Shown one piece after another: positions 10,494 through 20,917 of a DNA stretch of 64,000 nucleotides (position 1 is its first letter; each line of letters begins with the position of its first letter). The position numbers and the translations under genes were made by a program. This DNA is from Agriotes lineatus (taxonomy: Eukaryota > Arthropoda > Insecta > Coleoptera > Elateridae): NCBI GenBank assembly GCA_940337035.1, contig CALNHX010005851.1:35947-99946 (forward strand). Direction: 5' to 3'. The notes under the pieces are model-generated. The model saw nothing but the letters and a program-made list of their open reading frames with translations. It was not told where the DNA came from and searched no databases.

Positions 10494-13400
10494 ATGGCCA
10501 ATCAGCTTAAAATGAATTTGGCACTCCGCAGTACTTTAATTAATCAATTATTGGAAATTCGTGACCTAGCTTCTTCATCTCAGGAAGAAACCGCGTTACG
10601 TCCGTTATTCAAACGGCGACTTGACAGGGCAAAGTCGATTTATGATGAATTTCAACCCTTGCATCGCGCAATTATTCAAAATATATCCACTCAAGCTAAT
10701 CCGGACCTAGCATCCGAAGAGGCCATTAGGAAACAATTTGATGATGCCTTTAATAGTATTGAAGCTATTTATTTTTCTTTGTTTCCTGATAATGAATCGT
10801 CCCCGAGTTTTAGCAATCTTAATGACAATTCTTCGAATCGTAGCTTCAATCATTCTAATAACGTCCGTTTGCCGAAACTGGAACTTCCGATTTATTCCGG
10901 AGAGTATAGTCAATGGACCGGTTTTATCGAATTATTTCGAAGTGCAATACATACTAGATCTGATTTGTCTGACATTCAAAAACTGCAATACCTTTTGAGT
11001 TGTTTACAAAATGAGCCATTAAATCTTATTAAGTCGTTGCCTTTGTCAGGAGATAATTATAAAATCGCGTACGATACACTCGTCGACCGCTACGATGATA
11101 AGCGTAGATTAGCTAATCACTATTGGACATCAATTAATAATTTTCCAAAATTGAAAGCAGAATCCGCGAAAGACCTGCGAAAACTCTTTGACCACGTTAA
11201 AGAGAATCGTTTGGCCCTTAAGGCTCTAAACATTGCTAATTCGTTAGAGGACTTTATGTGGTTTAGCATCCTTTTAGATAAGCTTGATACAGATACGCGA
11301 AAATTATTTGAATCGGAGATTAGGTCTAAGGCATCGGACATTCCAACGCTAAAACAATTAGAAGATTTTATTGAAAGTCAATGTCGCGTCTTGGAAAGTG
11401 TTGATAACTCAGCCAACAAAGGGTTCAAACACCTGTTTGCAAAGCCGTCTACTAAATCGGCGTTCTTAGTAAATAAATCCTCGAATAATAAACTTACTTC
11501 AGGTAGCGAAAACACTTCGAAATGTCTGATTTGTCAATTGGCACATACAGTTTATGCGTGCCCTGTGTTTGCGGCAAAAACGCCACACGAGCGATTTGAA
11601 ATGGTCAAATCGCATCGTCTTTGTTTGAATTGTTTGCGCTTTAACCATATGAGTAATTCTTGTCCATCAAAATCAGTATGTAGAAACTGTCGCAATAAAC
11701 ACCACACGATGCTCCATTTTCCGGCAAGATCCCAAAGTTCGGCGAATGCTGAGGTCGGTGTAACTGTTCCACCCCCCGAGGTGCAAACGAGCCTAACCGC
11801 TTGTGCGAGCGTATTGTCGTGCGAATCGGTTTTACTTTCTACGGCTATTGTGGAAATTCAAGACGCTCTCGGTAATTTTCAGAAGTTGCGCTGTCTCATT
11901 GATAATTGTTCACAGGGTAGCTTTATCACGCAAAAGGGTTTAAGGCGCTTGGGACTAACACTTACACCATTTAAAACCGTTATTCAGGGTATTGGTTCAG
12001 AAACCTCTGAAAAGGCCTTGCTTTCTGCAGGTTTTGCAACACGTTGTCTTCGTCCTTGTTACAGCAATAAGCCGGTGCCTGTATTTAGCATAAAGGCCCA
12101 TGTAATCCCTCAAATTGCCGGGAATATACCTGCGAGTTCCATCGACCCTTCTAAATGGAATCATATTTCTGGCTTAGTATTAGCTGATCCCGAATTTTAT
12201 CGGGCCCGTCAAGTAGACTTATTGCTAGGTGCCGATATATATGCACACGTGATTAAACCTGGCGCAATTTTGAGTACGTCCCAAAATGAACCCGCAGCAC
12301 TTAACACGGTCTTCGGTTGGGTTGTTAATGGATGCGTTGGTCCCGCGTCGAACGCAGTTGCTAAAGCTTATCTGACATCGGTAGAAATTCCAACCCTCGA
12401 TGACACATTGAAAGCGTTTTGGCGAACAGAAGAACCCCCGCAGATATCTACGGTCGACGCCGCGGATGCCATTTGCGAGTCGTTATATTCATCTACGGTA
12501 TCCCGTGATAGTACTGGTCGATATGTCGTTTCGTTGCCGTTCAAGGTGCAAAATCCAAAATTTCCCAATTCGCGCGATATCGCCTTAAGGCGGCTGCAAT
12601 TGCTCGAAAATCGCCTTATGCACAATCCTTCTTTGAGAAGGGAATACGTCAACTTTATGGACGAATACATTAATACAGGGCATATGGTCCTCGCATCGGC
12701 GGATCCTCGTCCCGATAAATGTTATTACATTCCACATCATTGTGTGACGAATTCAAAATTCCGTGTAGTTTTTGATGCCAGCTCGAGAGCTTCAAATGGC
12801 TTATCGCTAAATGACACATTGTATTCTGGGCCAAAGTTGCAGCAAGACATAGTCTCTGTGTTATTAAACTTTCGCGCTCATAATGTAGTAATAACTAGCG
12901 ACATTAAGCACATGTTTCGCCAAATAATCGTCTCGACTACAGACTGTGATTTTCAACGTATTCTATGGCGCTCTTCCATAGATCAGCCTATAAAAGAATA
13001 TATCTTGAATAGGGTCGCATATGGAGTTACTTCATCGCCGTTTCTTGCAATTAGAACTCTTATTCAATTAGCTGATGACGAGCAACACCGGTTTCCCCAA
13101 GCATCTTCTGTCATTCGAAGAGATATCTATGTCGACGATATTGCCACTGGATGTTCCTCCGTGGCTGAGGCCTTAATCCTACAGGATCAACTGATAAAAT
13201 TGTTGCGTTGTGGCGGATTTGAATTAAGGAAATGGGCTAGTAATTCTCCAGCGTTAACCAACCACCTAGACCCCACGCATCTGGTAGAGAATATGGTATC
13301 TTTCGATTCCGGTGAACCTTGCTCCCCTTTGAAGATCCTTGGCTTACAATGGTCCCCATCAAGTGACAGTTTTAGATTCAAGGTTGAACCTATTGATCGT

Positions 13401-13592
13401 CCCTGTTCCAAAAGGCACATCCTATCGGAAGTCGCAAGGGTCTTCGATCCCATCGGTTTCTTAGCGCCGTTAACGTTCTTTTCGAAGCGGCTTATACAAC
13501 ACTTATGGTGTCTAGGATTAGGATGGGATGAATTGCCTCCCTCGGAAATAATTGATCGTTGGGAATTATATAAGTCATTCTCCTTAGTATAG
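10494..13592 (+). pseudogene. BEL/Pao gag-pol, 5' part, interrupted by a PLE insertion
   Basis: The open frame starts at ATG 10494 (CCAATAAATCATGG context) and encodes capsid-type Gag, protease and reverse transcriptase. Landmarks: a DUF1759-type Gag region from residue 125 (RLPKLELPIYSGEY); Cys/His zinc knuckles beginning at C344 and C377 (CLNCLRFNHMSNSC); a retroviral-type protease of the DUF1758 group with catalytic D470 in LIDNCSQGSF; a downstream LLGADIY; a reverse transcriptase with FDASSR and the catalytic YVDD at residues 879-882; then the Pao-specific FDPIGFLAPLT segment. The natural frame ends at the insertion point (13576); the last codons up to 13592 come from PLE DNA. The frame resumes at 15589. 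No other stop or frameshift was seen, so before the insertion this would have been one polyprotein of about 1728 codons. Confidence 0.92.
13564..13576 (+). other. Target-site duplication, left copy (13 bp)
   Basis: AATTATATAAGTC lies immediately left of the inserted PLE and is repeated at 15584-15596 immediately right of it. Reading BEL pol from one copy into the other keeps the frame, which fixes the insertion boundaries. Confidence 0.9.
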
Positions 13593-13784
13593 AATTTCGG
13601 CTTAGACCGCGTCGTATTTGTATATGAACACCCAGCATTTTCTGGCTTAATGTGCCTTGCACCTTGTGAAGTCGAGCAAAAACCCGCGCGATGGCCATGC
13701 TCTCTGGTGGCTCGTGTTGTTTGAGTATCTTGAGAACGAGGATACTTAGGCAGATTTGGCCGTTTTGCTGTTTGTGCATCCATA

Positions 13785-13831
13785 TTCACTAACGTTTCGC
13801 AAGACCTTGCAGCTTGCATCATCAGAGTGAA
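13785..13831 (-). ncRNA. Hammerhead-ribozyme-like motif, left PLE copy
   Basis: Mirror image of the motif at 15296-15342, on the minus strand. It has CTGATGA and GAAAC cores and a six-pair helix I between TTCACT and AGTGAA. See the right copy for details. Confidence 0.55.
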
Positions 13832-13838
13832 AGTCGCA

Positions 13839-14542
13839 CTAAGAACCGAAGGTCGGTGTGGAGCTATTTATAGTCCTCTGTGCCAGGCGCGCGGAGTGGC
13901 GTAACGCTGGCTCTGGTTGGTCGTCCGAGTGCAACGTAATCCGTGGGGCGTGGCCGTATGACGCACAGTGGTTGTAATGCTTTAGATCGTGTATCACAGG
14001 GGTCCACGTTTTACTAAGTTTAAAGCCATCTTCTCTGTTGATATTATTTGGATGTTTTTCTATTTCTATGGCTTCACGTATCACTCGCGGGAAGTAATGA
14101 GGTATTCTGGCTAGTACTCTGGCATGCTCAAATTCTAAAGTGTGCCCATTTGTAAATGTATGCTCAGCTACGGCTGATTTTGTGATGCGTTTGTGTTTGC
14201 AATCGCCTTTATGTTCTTGGAGTCTTAGATCAACGGAACGACCAGTCTGTCCAATGTAACTCGAGCCGCAGGAACAAGGAATGCGATATACGCCAGCGGT
14301 TTTTAAACTTGGAATCTTGTCTTTTACCGATCTGAAGCCGTTGCCCAAAGTTTCCTTGCTCGTGAACACAGTTTTGATGTTGCATCGTTGCAGGACACGT
14401 CCTATCTTATCAGTTGAGCCTTTAACGAAAGGTAGAAATGCTAAGCCTTTCAGAGGTGGAGATTCTTCTTTAGCCTTCTTTGTCATAGTCTTTTCTAGTG
14501 CTTTTCGTATGGCGGTAGTTGTGTATCCGTTCCTTTGTAAAG
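13839..14542 (-). pseudogene. PLE polyprotein C-terminus with GIY-YIG endonuclease, left copy
   Basis: About 234 codons on the minus strand, identical in translation to the right copy over the shared arm. It lacks everything upstream of the linker before the endonuclease. The open reading continues past 14542 into the opposite arm, but that part is antisense to the other copy and has no meaning as a protein. It is a 5'-truncated fragment without reverse transcriptase and cannot move by itself. Confidence 0.85.
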
Positions 14543-15288
14543 ACGAAGAAAATCTAGAGAGAGAAAAGCTACATCTGTTTGACTCTTTACAAAGGAACGG
14601 ATACACAACTACCGCCATACGAAAAGCACTAGAAAAGACTATGACAAAGAAGGCTAAAGAAGAATCTCCACCTCTGAAAGGCTTAGCATTTCTACCTTTC
14701 GTTAAAGGCTCAACTGATAAGATAGGACGTGTCCTGCAACGATGCAACATCAAAACTGTGTTCACGAGCAAGGAAACTTTGGGCAACGGCTTCAGATCGG
14801 TAAAAGACAAGATTCCAAGTTTAAAAACCGCTGGCGTATATCGCATTCCTTGTTCCTGCGGCTCGAGTTACATTGGACAGACTGGTCGTTCCGTTGATCT
14901 AAGACTCCAAGAACATAAAGGCGATTGCAAACACAAACGCATCACAAAATCAGCCGTAGCTGAGCATACATTTACAAATGGGCACACTTTAGAATTTGAG
15001 CATGCCAGAGTACTAGCCAGAATACCTCATTACTTCCCGCGAGTGATACGTGAAGCCATAGAAATAGAAAAACATCCAAATAATATCAACAGAGAAGATG
15101 GCTTTAAACTTAGTAAAACGTGGACCCCTGTGATACACGATCTAAAGCATTACAACCACTGTGCGTCATACGGCCACGCCCCACGGATTACGTTGCACTC
15201 GGACGACCAACCAGAGCCAGCGTTACGCCACTCCGCGCGCCTGGCACAGAGGACTATAAATAGCTCCACACCGACCTTCGGTTCTTAG
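14541..15288 (+). pseudogene. PLE polyprotein C-terminus with GIY-YIG endonuclease, right copy
   Basis: About 248 codons ending in TAG at 15286-15288. The order is a linker helix region (LQRNGYTTTAIRKAL), then a GIY-YIG nuclease core: GVY at 14833-14841 in GVYRIPCSCG, YIG at 14869-14877 in SYIGQTGRS, the catalytic-type Arg in GRSVDLRLQEHK, and a later Glu-bearing REAIEIEKH. A C-terminal FKLSKTWTPVI follows. In PLEs this nuclease nicks target DNA to prime reverse transcription. The two Cys in IPCSCG are typical of the PLE version. This copy reaches 42 bases further 5' than its partner, and the reverse transcriptase is absent. Clean frames in both copies suggest a recent source element elsewhere in the genome. 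Confidence 0.88.
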
Positions 15289-15295
15289 TGCGACT

Positions 15296-15342
15296 TTCAC
15301 TCTGATGATGCAAGCTGCAAGGTCTTGCGAAACGTTAGTGAA
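15296..15342 (+). ncRNA. Hammerhead-ribozyme-like motif, right PLE copy
   Basis: The motif lies eight bases after the PLE stop codon. Helix I is TTCACT (15296-15301) opposite AGTGAA (15337-15342). The core CTGATGA is at 15302-15308. Stem II is GCAAG (15310-15314) opposite CTTGC (15324-15328). The second core strand GAAA is at 15329-15332, followed by C-GTT with predicted cleavage after 15336. Helix III would be the self-complementary ACGT, too short to close alone, which fits the dimer-type hammerheads described in PLEs. An unpaired T at 15309 departs from the consensus and may weaken activity. Confidence 0.6.
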
Positions 15343-15583
15343 TATGGATGCACAAACAGCAAAACGGCCAAATCTGCCTAAGTATCCTCGTTCTCAAGAT
15401 ACTCAAACAACACGAGCCACCAGAGAGCATGGCCATCGCGCGGGTTTTTGCTCGACTTCACAAGGTGCAAGGCACATTAAGCCAGAAAATGCTGGGTGTT
15501 CATATACAAATACGACGCGGTCTAAGCCGAAATTCTATACTAAGGAGAATAATTCGAGTAACCGCGAAAGCCTCAAACAGTAC

Positions 15584-15596
15584 AATTATATAAGTC
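15584..15596 (+). other. Target-site duplication, right copy (13 bp)
   Basis: Second copy of AATTATATAAGTC, after which the BEL pol frame continues directly. Confidence 0.9.
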
Positions 15597-17700
15597 GCAA
15601 TTAGCGGACATAGCTCACATCAAAATTCATCGCCAATTAATTCCTGCGAATTATGTCAACTGTGAGTTGCACGGGTTTTCTGACAGTTCAGAGGCCGGTT
15701 TCTCCGCGATAGTGTACCTTAGATTTGTAATCGGTCCGAATGAATCAGTAGTGAGGTTTATGATGGCTAAAACCAAAGTTGCCCCCTTACAACGGCGACC
15801 AATTCCTCAATTGGAATTATGTGGGGCGCAATTGCTAGCCAAACTAATTTCTTTTATTTGCTCGTCCTACTCGTCGTTTGTTAGCTTCGCCGCAATTTAT
15901 GCGTGGACTGATTCTACGATAGTTTTAGCTTGGCTTCATTCGTCTCCGCATCGGTGGAAAACATTTGTTAGCAATCGCGTTAGCTACATTCAAGAACGCG
16001 TACCAGCAACTTCTTGGCGCCATGTTCCTTCCGCTGATAATCCCGCGGATTGCGCATCCAGGGGACTTCTTCCTCGGGAATTGCTGAACCACCCCTTATG
16101 GTGGAGCGGCCCTTCTTGGCTTTCAAAAAATTCTGACGAATGGCCTACCCTAAAAGATCAAAACTCCTTGGACATGGAATCAGTTTTACGCGAAGAACGC
16201 AAACTTGTGTTGATGGCAACAACCGTGAACGATGAGCCATTTGATCCATTTAATTGCGATCAATTATTGTCTCGATTTTCATCGTTACGGAAAATAAAAA
16301 GGATCATTTCCTATTGCATGCGGTTCGTGCACAACTGCCGCAACGCTACTACACGGCGATTCGGGTCCATCACTGTAGGTGAACAACAAAGGGCCCTCAA
16401 TCTATTAATTAAACATGTTCAGCACATATCGTTTCGTGATGATATTCGAAGATTGACTTTAAATCAACAATGCTCCAAGCCAATTAGAACACTCGCTCCA
16501 TTTCTTGATTGCGAAGGAATTGTCAGGGTGGGCGGTCGTTTAGCTCATGCTAATATTTCCTATGGCAGTAAACACCCTTTTCTATTGCCCAAAAATCATA
16601 AGCTGACCGAGCTGATTATAAGTCAATTCCACGAAGATTATTTCCATCCCGGACCTCAGACGTTACTTTATTTATTGAGGCAACAGGTTTGGATAATAGC
16701 TGCTAAAAGCGCAATTCGTCGTTGTGTTTCGAAATGCAATCGCTGTTTTCGCGTTAATCCCCAATCGGTCACACCTCCAATGGGGAATCTTCCCGCTACC
16801 CGGATTACCCAAATTAAACCATTCGCAGTCGTAGGAGTTGATATGGGTGGCCCATATCACATCAGGTTAGGTAGACGTCGGGGTCTTGCGCCACAAAAGG
16901 CTTACATATGTTTGTTTGTATGTTTTGCTACTAAATGCCTGCATCTAGAATTAGTTTCGGAATTATCAACCGATGCATGTCTGGCAGCGTTGCGCAGGTT
17001 CGTCGCTCGGCGGGGCCGTTGTTCCTCCATTTTTAGTGATTGCGGAACTAATTTTATCGGTGCCAATCGAAAAATTATTAAATTCATTAAGGACGCGGTC
17101 GAGTATGAAAACATTTCCTGGTCATTTAACCCCCCTTCGGCCCCTCACATGGGAGGGGTCTGGGAAGCAGGAATCAAGTCAGTGAAGTCCCATCTGGTTA
17201 GAGTGATAGGCGATCAAATTCTGACCTACGAGGAATTTCTCACGGTACTCGTACAGATCGAAGCTATTTTAAATTCTCGACCCCTGTGCTCGCTTAGTGC
17301 AGACCCCAACGATCTTGCAGTGTTAACACCGGGGCATTTCTTAACTCTCGAACCACTTTCCGCTGTCCCAGACGAAGATCTGACCAATTTAAAAATCAAT
17401 CGTCTGGATCGATGGCAATTGCTCCAACGCATGCACCAGGATTTTTGGCGGCGATGGCATTCGGAGTATTTACAAACACTCCAACAGCGTTCGAAGTGGT
17501 TAAATCCCACCAAAAACCTGGAACCGGGGCTAGTAGTTCTGATTAAAGACAATTCCGCTCCGGCTCTGCAGTGGCGTATCGGCAGGGTGGAAAAGGTGCA
17601 TCCTGGTATGGATGGAGTGGTGCGAGTAGCCACGGTTAAAACGACCAGTGGTAGCTTTCAGCGCCCGGTGGTTAAATTATGCCCTTTGCCCTCCCAGTAA
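15589..17700 (+). pseudogene. BEL/Pao gag-pol, 3' part (RNase H, integrase), after the PLE insertion
   Basis: The frame resumes at 15589 and runs to TAA at 17698-17700. It starts mid-protein with no start codon of its own. Domains in order: a Pao-type RNase H (ELHGFSDSSEAGFSA, then LELCGAQ, AWTDSTIVLAWL and HVPSADNPADCASRG); an integrase H2C2 zinc finger (HEDYFHPG ... CVSKCNRC); an integrase core with its first Asp in VGVDMGGP, second Asp in FSDCGTNFIGA and catalytic Glu in HMGGVWEAGIKSVK; and a C-terminal DUF5641-type chromatin/DNA-binding segment (DRWQLLQRMHQDFWRRW). All three acidic integrase residues are present and no stop or frameshift was seen. No envelope-like frame follows. Confidence 0.93.
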
Positions 17701-17739
17701 CCATCACCGATCTCGGATAGAAAAATGCATGGCCTTTTT

Positions 17740-17750
17740 GGTGGGCGGAA
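17740..17750 (+). other. Polypurine tract
   Basis: GGTGGGCGGAA abuts the 3' LTR. It is the expected plus-strand primer site, interrupted by one T and one C. Confidence 0.75.
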
Positions 17751-18220
17751 TGTTTGGTATTTAGCTTTTAATCATGTTAGTTTAGTTTATTTCATTCGTA
17801 ATTCTTAATACAAGTAAATAGCTGTACATAAATTTAGTGTAGTTTGTAATTCTACCTAGCGGTAAGTGTACCCACTATTGGTGGAACGTCGAGTTATGGG
17901 GCTTACTGTCCCCTCTCCTGCCACCCCTAAATGTTGGGTCAGTGGCCCACATAGCAAGAGATGAAACTAAGACGAGTTGGTGAACGGTCGGTCAACTGAT
18001 CCCGTTTTTTGTTGTTTTGTGTAATCGCTCGTGTTTATCGTTTTGTGCTCCTGGAGTCACGGGTCAATCGACGTGCCACTTCCACATGTGAGCCTTCCTG
18101 TATATATCCATCAAGGTAAGTCCCTATAAAAACTTCTACTTTGCGTGGGTATTATCGAGTCCTATGCTCTCCGTTTAGGTAGAATTAATTTAGATATTAA
18201 TTGCCCTGGAGACAGATACA
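17751..18220 (+). repeat. 3' LTR of the BEL/Pao element
   Basis: 470 bp with the same ends as the 5' LTR, differing by three substitutions and a 2-base indel. The following bases AGGAC do not repeat the bases before the 5' LTR. Confidence 0.95.
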
Positions 18221-18834
18221 AGGACAATAATTTAACAACATAGCTAGGGTTTTGAATTTCGTTTTATTTCACTATTAAAGTATGATTTACATCGTTACAT
18301 TCCCTCTCGCGAGTTGTTGGAACTCCGATCATTTAAATTTTCCTAACGATGACTTACAGGTGGCTGTAAAATGGACTCTATTCGCCATTGGAATTTTATG
18401 ACCATGTTTGAACCTGCGCTTATATCTGCAGTTTATTTTTTGCTTCCTGAATTTTTTAGAATATAGACACGTGAGAAAGTAAATTTGTGTATCTATCTTT
18501 TGTTCCCAACCAAAACTAAAGAATTATATGCGTTCATTCTGATATGGTTCAACCACGTTGGATTCAAGATTACAAGCTCCATTCAATCAAGTTACATGTA
18601 TGAGAATGACAACATCAGAACTCGTGTTTATGCTATAATATCTTTCAGAAAATAATCTTGATTTGATAATAGCCATATTATTAACACCAATAATTATTTT
18701 CTGTATGTAATATCGTTGTTTATATTTTTTCGTAATTACCACAACCATTGTAAGAAGTTCGAAAGTATGACTGACCAATGCTTTTATCTGTTTGTTATCC
18801 CTCGCAGATTGAAATGCTTTGTATGTCATCTATA
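18221..18834. other. Right flank of the BEL element, nothing recognised
   Basis: A+T-rich sequence with no supported gene or repeat. Confidence 0.4.
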
Positions 18835-19571
18835 CCGGGTGTCAACGAATTTATTAGACAAGTCATAACTTCTAGAGTATTAGATGTATCAAAATGAGAT
18901 TTGGAATAGGTAAATGGTATAGGGAGAGGAGAGTTTCCGCTTACTTTTCACTTTCCGGTCACTTCCGGTTTTACCGAAAATGGCTCCGGTTTCGAATTTT
19001 TAAATGAAACACTCTGTATATTTTGACATTTTTGGATTTCTGAGACAATTCTGGATCAGAATGTGACATTTTAAATTTTTTTAAAGCCTATTTGATTTTT
19101 TTAGAGCCACTTTTAATATTGCATCTAGGTGGCCATGATCGGACGCAAACTAATCTAAGGACCTCAGGTGATGTCAGAAAATTTCAATCGCAAAGTTTTA
19201 GTGATGGGTATGATAGATAGGAATAAGACAAGTTGGTAAAATCACATTTTCGTGTCTAACTATTTTTTTTCAAATGGCGGCCCTTTTTTGACAAGCACTT
19301 TCCGAAAAGAGGACATTTTTGGCGAATGTAACTATACTAATTTATTTGCGATTGGATTAAAAATAAGCTCATAAATAAAATATTTCTAAGCAAAATACTG
19401 GATAATAATTTATTTACTTTTGTCATTTCCGGTGAAACCGGAAGTGACCGGAAAGTTAAAAATAAGCGAAAACTCTCCTCTCCCTATACCATTTACCTAT
19501 ACCAAATCTCAAATTGATACACCTAATACTCTAGAAGTTATGACTTGTCTAATAAAATCGTTGACACCCGG
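18835..19571. mobile_element. MITE with CCGGGTG terminal inverted repeats and TA flanks
   Basis: Ends CCGGGTGTCAACGA and its complement match, and the inverted arms extend about 130 bp with a few changes (both contain AGGGAGAGGAGAGTTT or its complement and the TTCCGGTCACTTCCGGT core). TA lies outside each end (18833-18834 and 19572-19573), as for Tc1/mariner-derived MITEs. The 737-bp element encodes no transposase. Similar core fragments near 38770 suggest the family is dispersed. Confidence 0.8.
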
Positions 19572-19744
19572 TAGACTATTATTTTCTGCTAGCAATCTCC
19601 AAGTTTTTGAACTCATCGTTATCTTGCGCTACTAAATAGTATGCCTTTCATGGTCTATCTTAGCAATCTACAGAGATACCGAAAAATACTAGACCACGTG
19701 ACCAGTGACATTTGGAGATTTCGTGAATTTAATGTTCTAGTAAG

Positions 19745-20118
19745 CAGTGGGTTTGGCTCACAATTACGAGTCCCCCATTTTGGAAAAGAAAATCGGTAAC
19801 TCCGGTAACTCCAACGATCATAAAAATATTGTGCCCACTTCACAACGATTTCCCAATTTGGCGTTGGATACTGTGGGATCTTAATATTGAGAACAATATT
19901 GTTGCATGTAAGCATCAGCCTGACATTTTTTTAGCATTTTGCCTCTGGTTCTGAGTTCAAACCCGAGTAACTTCAACGGCCTTTACTGCATTCTCCAATC
20001 CGGCCCGGCTTTGGCAATCGTGGAGTCTTAATACCTAAATCTCCTCAAAGAGGAAAAGCCGATGCCAGTGCAGTGGGAATGTTAAAAACAAGGCTGGCAA
20101 TGTTCTATTGTTGTATGT
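19745..20118 (+). mobile_element. SINE-like tandem units 0 and A (degenerate)
   Basis: Two diverged units of the array continued at 20918. The second (from 19910) starts AAGCATCAGCCTGACATTTT and retains GAGTTCAAACCCGAGTAACT (B-box-like) and AGCCGATGCCAGTGCAGTGG. It lacks the A-box region through an internal deletion. The first is recognised mainly by GGTAACTCCAAC and GGGATCTTAATAT. Confidence 0.55.
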
Positions 20119-20917
20119 TGTATGTGTAGCGGAGCTGCGGCAAACTGCCTGAAAACGTCAAGAATTACCCTTCGCAATTAGGATCGTAAAAATACCGCCG
20201 GTAACACCAAGAAAAGTAAAAATTCGGGGTGAGGCGGTTCTAGCGAAAGTGTCAAAATCAATTGTGTGCTTGCAGTTGAGAAATCTCTTTAACGCCAGAT
20301 TTAAGTAATGTCGTCAAGCAATGAATGGAACGAACCTTCCAAATGTTGCGCTACAATCTGTAAACAGCAGGAATTCCGGATCATCACAGTATGATCTCCA
20401 TCTACCCCTTTTGCGTCATGGAATAAACGTAATTGCAGGGAGAAATAAACGAACGGACGTCCAAATCGAATATCATTAGGACAAAGGAAAGTGAGAGTCG
20501 ACCCTGCTAGGACCATCGTGCAGGGAATTCTCTTTGCTTAGGCGAAAGTGAAGATTTCAACCCTCGCCTTGTGTCCGGCTGGACAAAACCTTTTGTATTC
20601 AAATAATAGAGAATCCTTTCGACTTGTACAAGTTACCTATATAAGCAGAGCCACTGAGATTCGACATCATTGCTTCTCTATCCGTCTTGCGTCACTTTGG
20701 CCAAGACAAGAGCGCTGGCCAGATACCTTAGCTTCTAATTGCCTAGTTAGATTTTGGAGATCGTTATACCTAATTCGCTATTAGTAATTTTATTATAAAA
20801 CATATTTATGTGTTTATAAGTTATATTTGTAATTTGTGTAAATGTAAATAAAAAGGAAGGTTATTGTTTTTCACATTCGTTTATATCGTGTTGAACCAAC
20901 TAAATTCCTAAAGATAT
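20119..20917 (+). mobile_element. LTR-like insertion inside the SINE array (about 800 bp)
   Basis: This block separates SINE units that are otherwise contiguous: the unit before ends TTGTTGTATGT and the unit after begins AAGCATCAATCTGAC. It contains a TATA-like CTATATAAGCAGAG near 20638 and AATAAAAAGG near 20850, spaced as promoter and polyadenylation signals in an LTR, and no long frame. It could be a solo LTR. I could not establish clean ends or a target duplication. Confidence 0.4.

Larger units (their letters stand above)
13577..15583. mobile_element. Head-to-head pair of 5'-truncated Penelope-like elements
   Basis: The insert is a 966-bp inverted repeat (13577-14542 against 14585-15550, centre 14563/14564) around a 42-bp loop (14543-14584), followed by 33 extra bases (15551-15583). 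The arms appear identical wherever I compared them. Each arm codes outward for the C-terminal GIY-YIG end of a PLE polyprotein and a hammerhead-like motif, so the two copies meet at their truncated 5' ends. The 13-bp duplication encloses the whole structure, showing that it entered as one event. Inverted, 5'-truncated pairs are known for PLEs. The reverse transcriptase domain is missing, so the element is non-autonomous. Confidence 0.9.
9579..18220 (+). mobile_element. BEL/Pao LTR retrotransposon carrying a nested PLE insertion
   Basis: The element is bounded by TG...CA direct LTRs (468 and 470 bp). It holds a Tyr-tRNA-type primer site, a short leader frame, one gag-pol frame in the BEL/Pao order (gag, zinc knuckles, aspartic protease, reverse transcriptase, RNase H, integrase) and a purine-rich tract before the 3' LTR. 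Its 8642 bp include a 2007-bp insertion plus a 13-bp target duplication inside pol. Without those 2020 bp the element is about 6.6 kb, normal for the superfamily. The bases outside the LTRs (TCTAG on the left, AGGAC on the right) do not form the 4-6-bp target duplication expected for this group. Confidence 0.96.

Noticed and set aside
13839..15288. Two GIY-YIG proteins of 335 residues on opposite strands as independent genes or a homing-endonuclease system
   Set aside because: Both frames run across the palindrome centre, so part of each is antisense to the other arm. The meaningful part is the C-terminus of a Penelope-like polyprotein, and there is no reverse transcriptase.
17701..17750. An envelope-like gene after BEL pol
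   Set aside because: Only 50 bases separate the pol stop from the 3' LTR, with just the polypurine tract in between.
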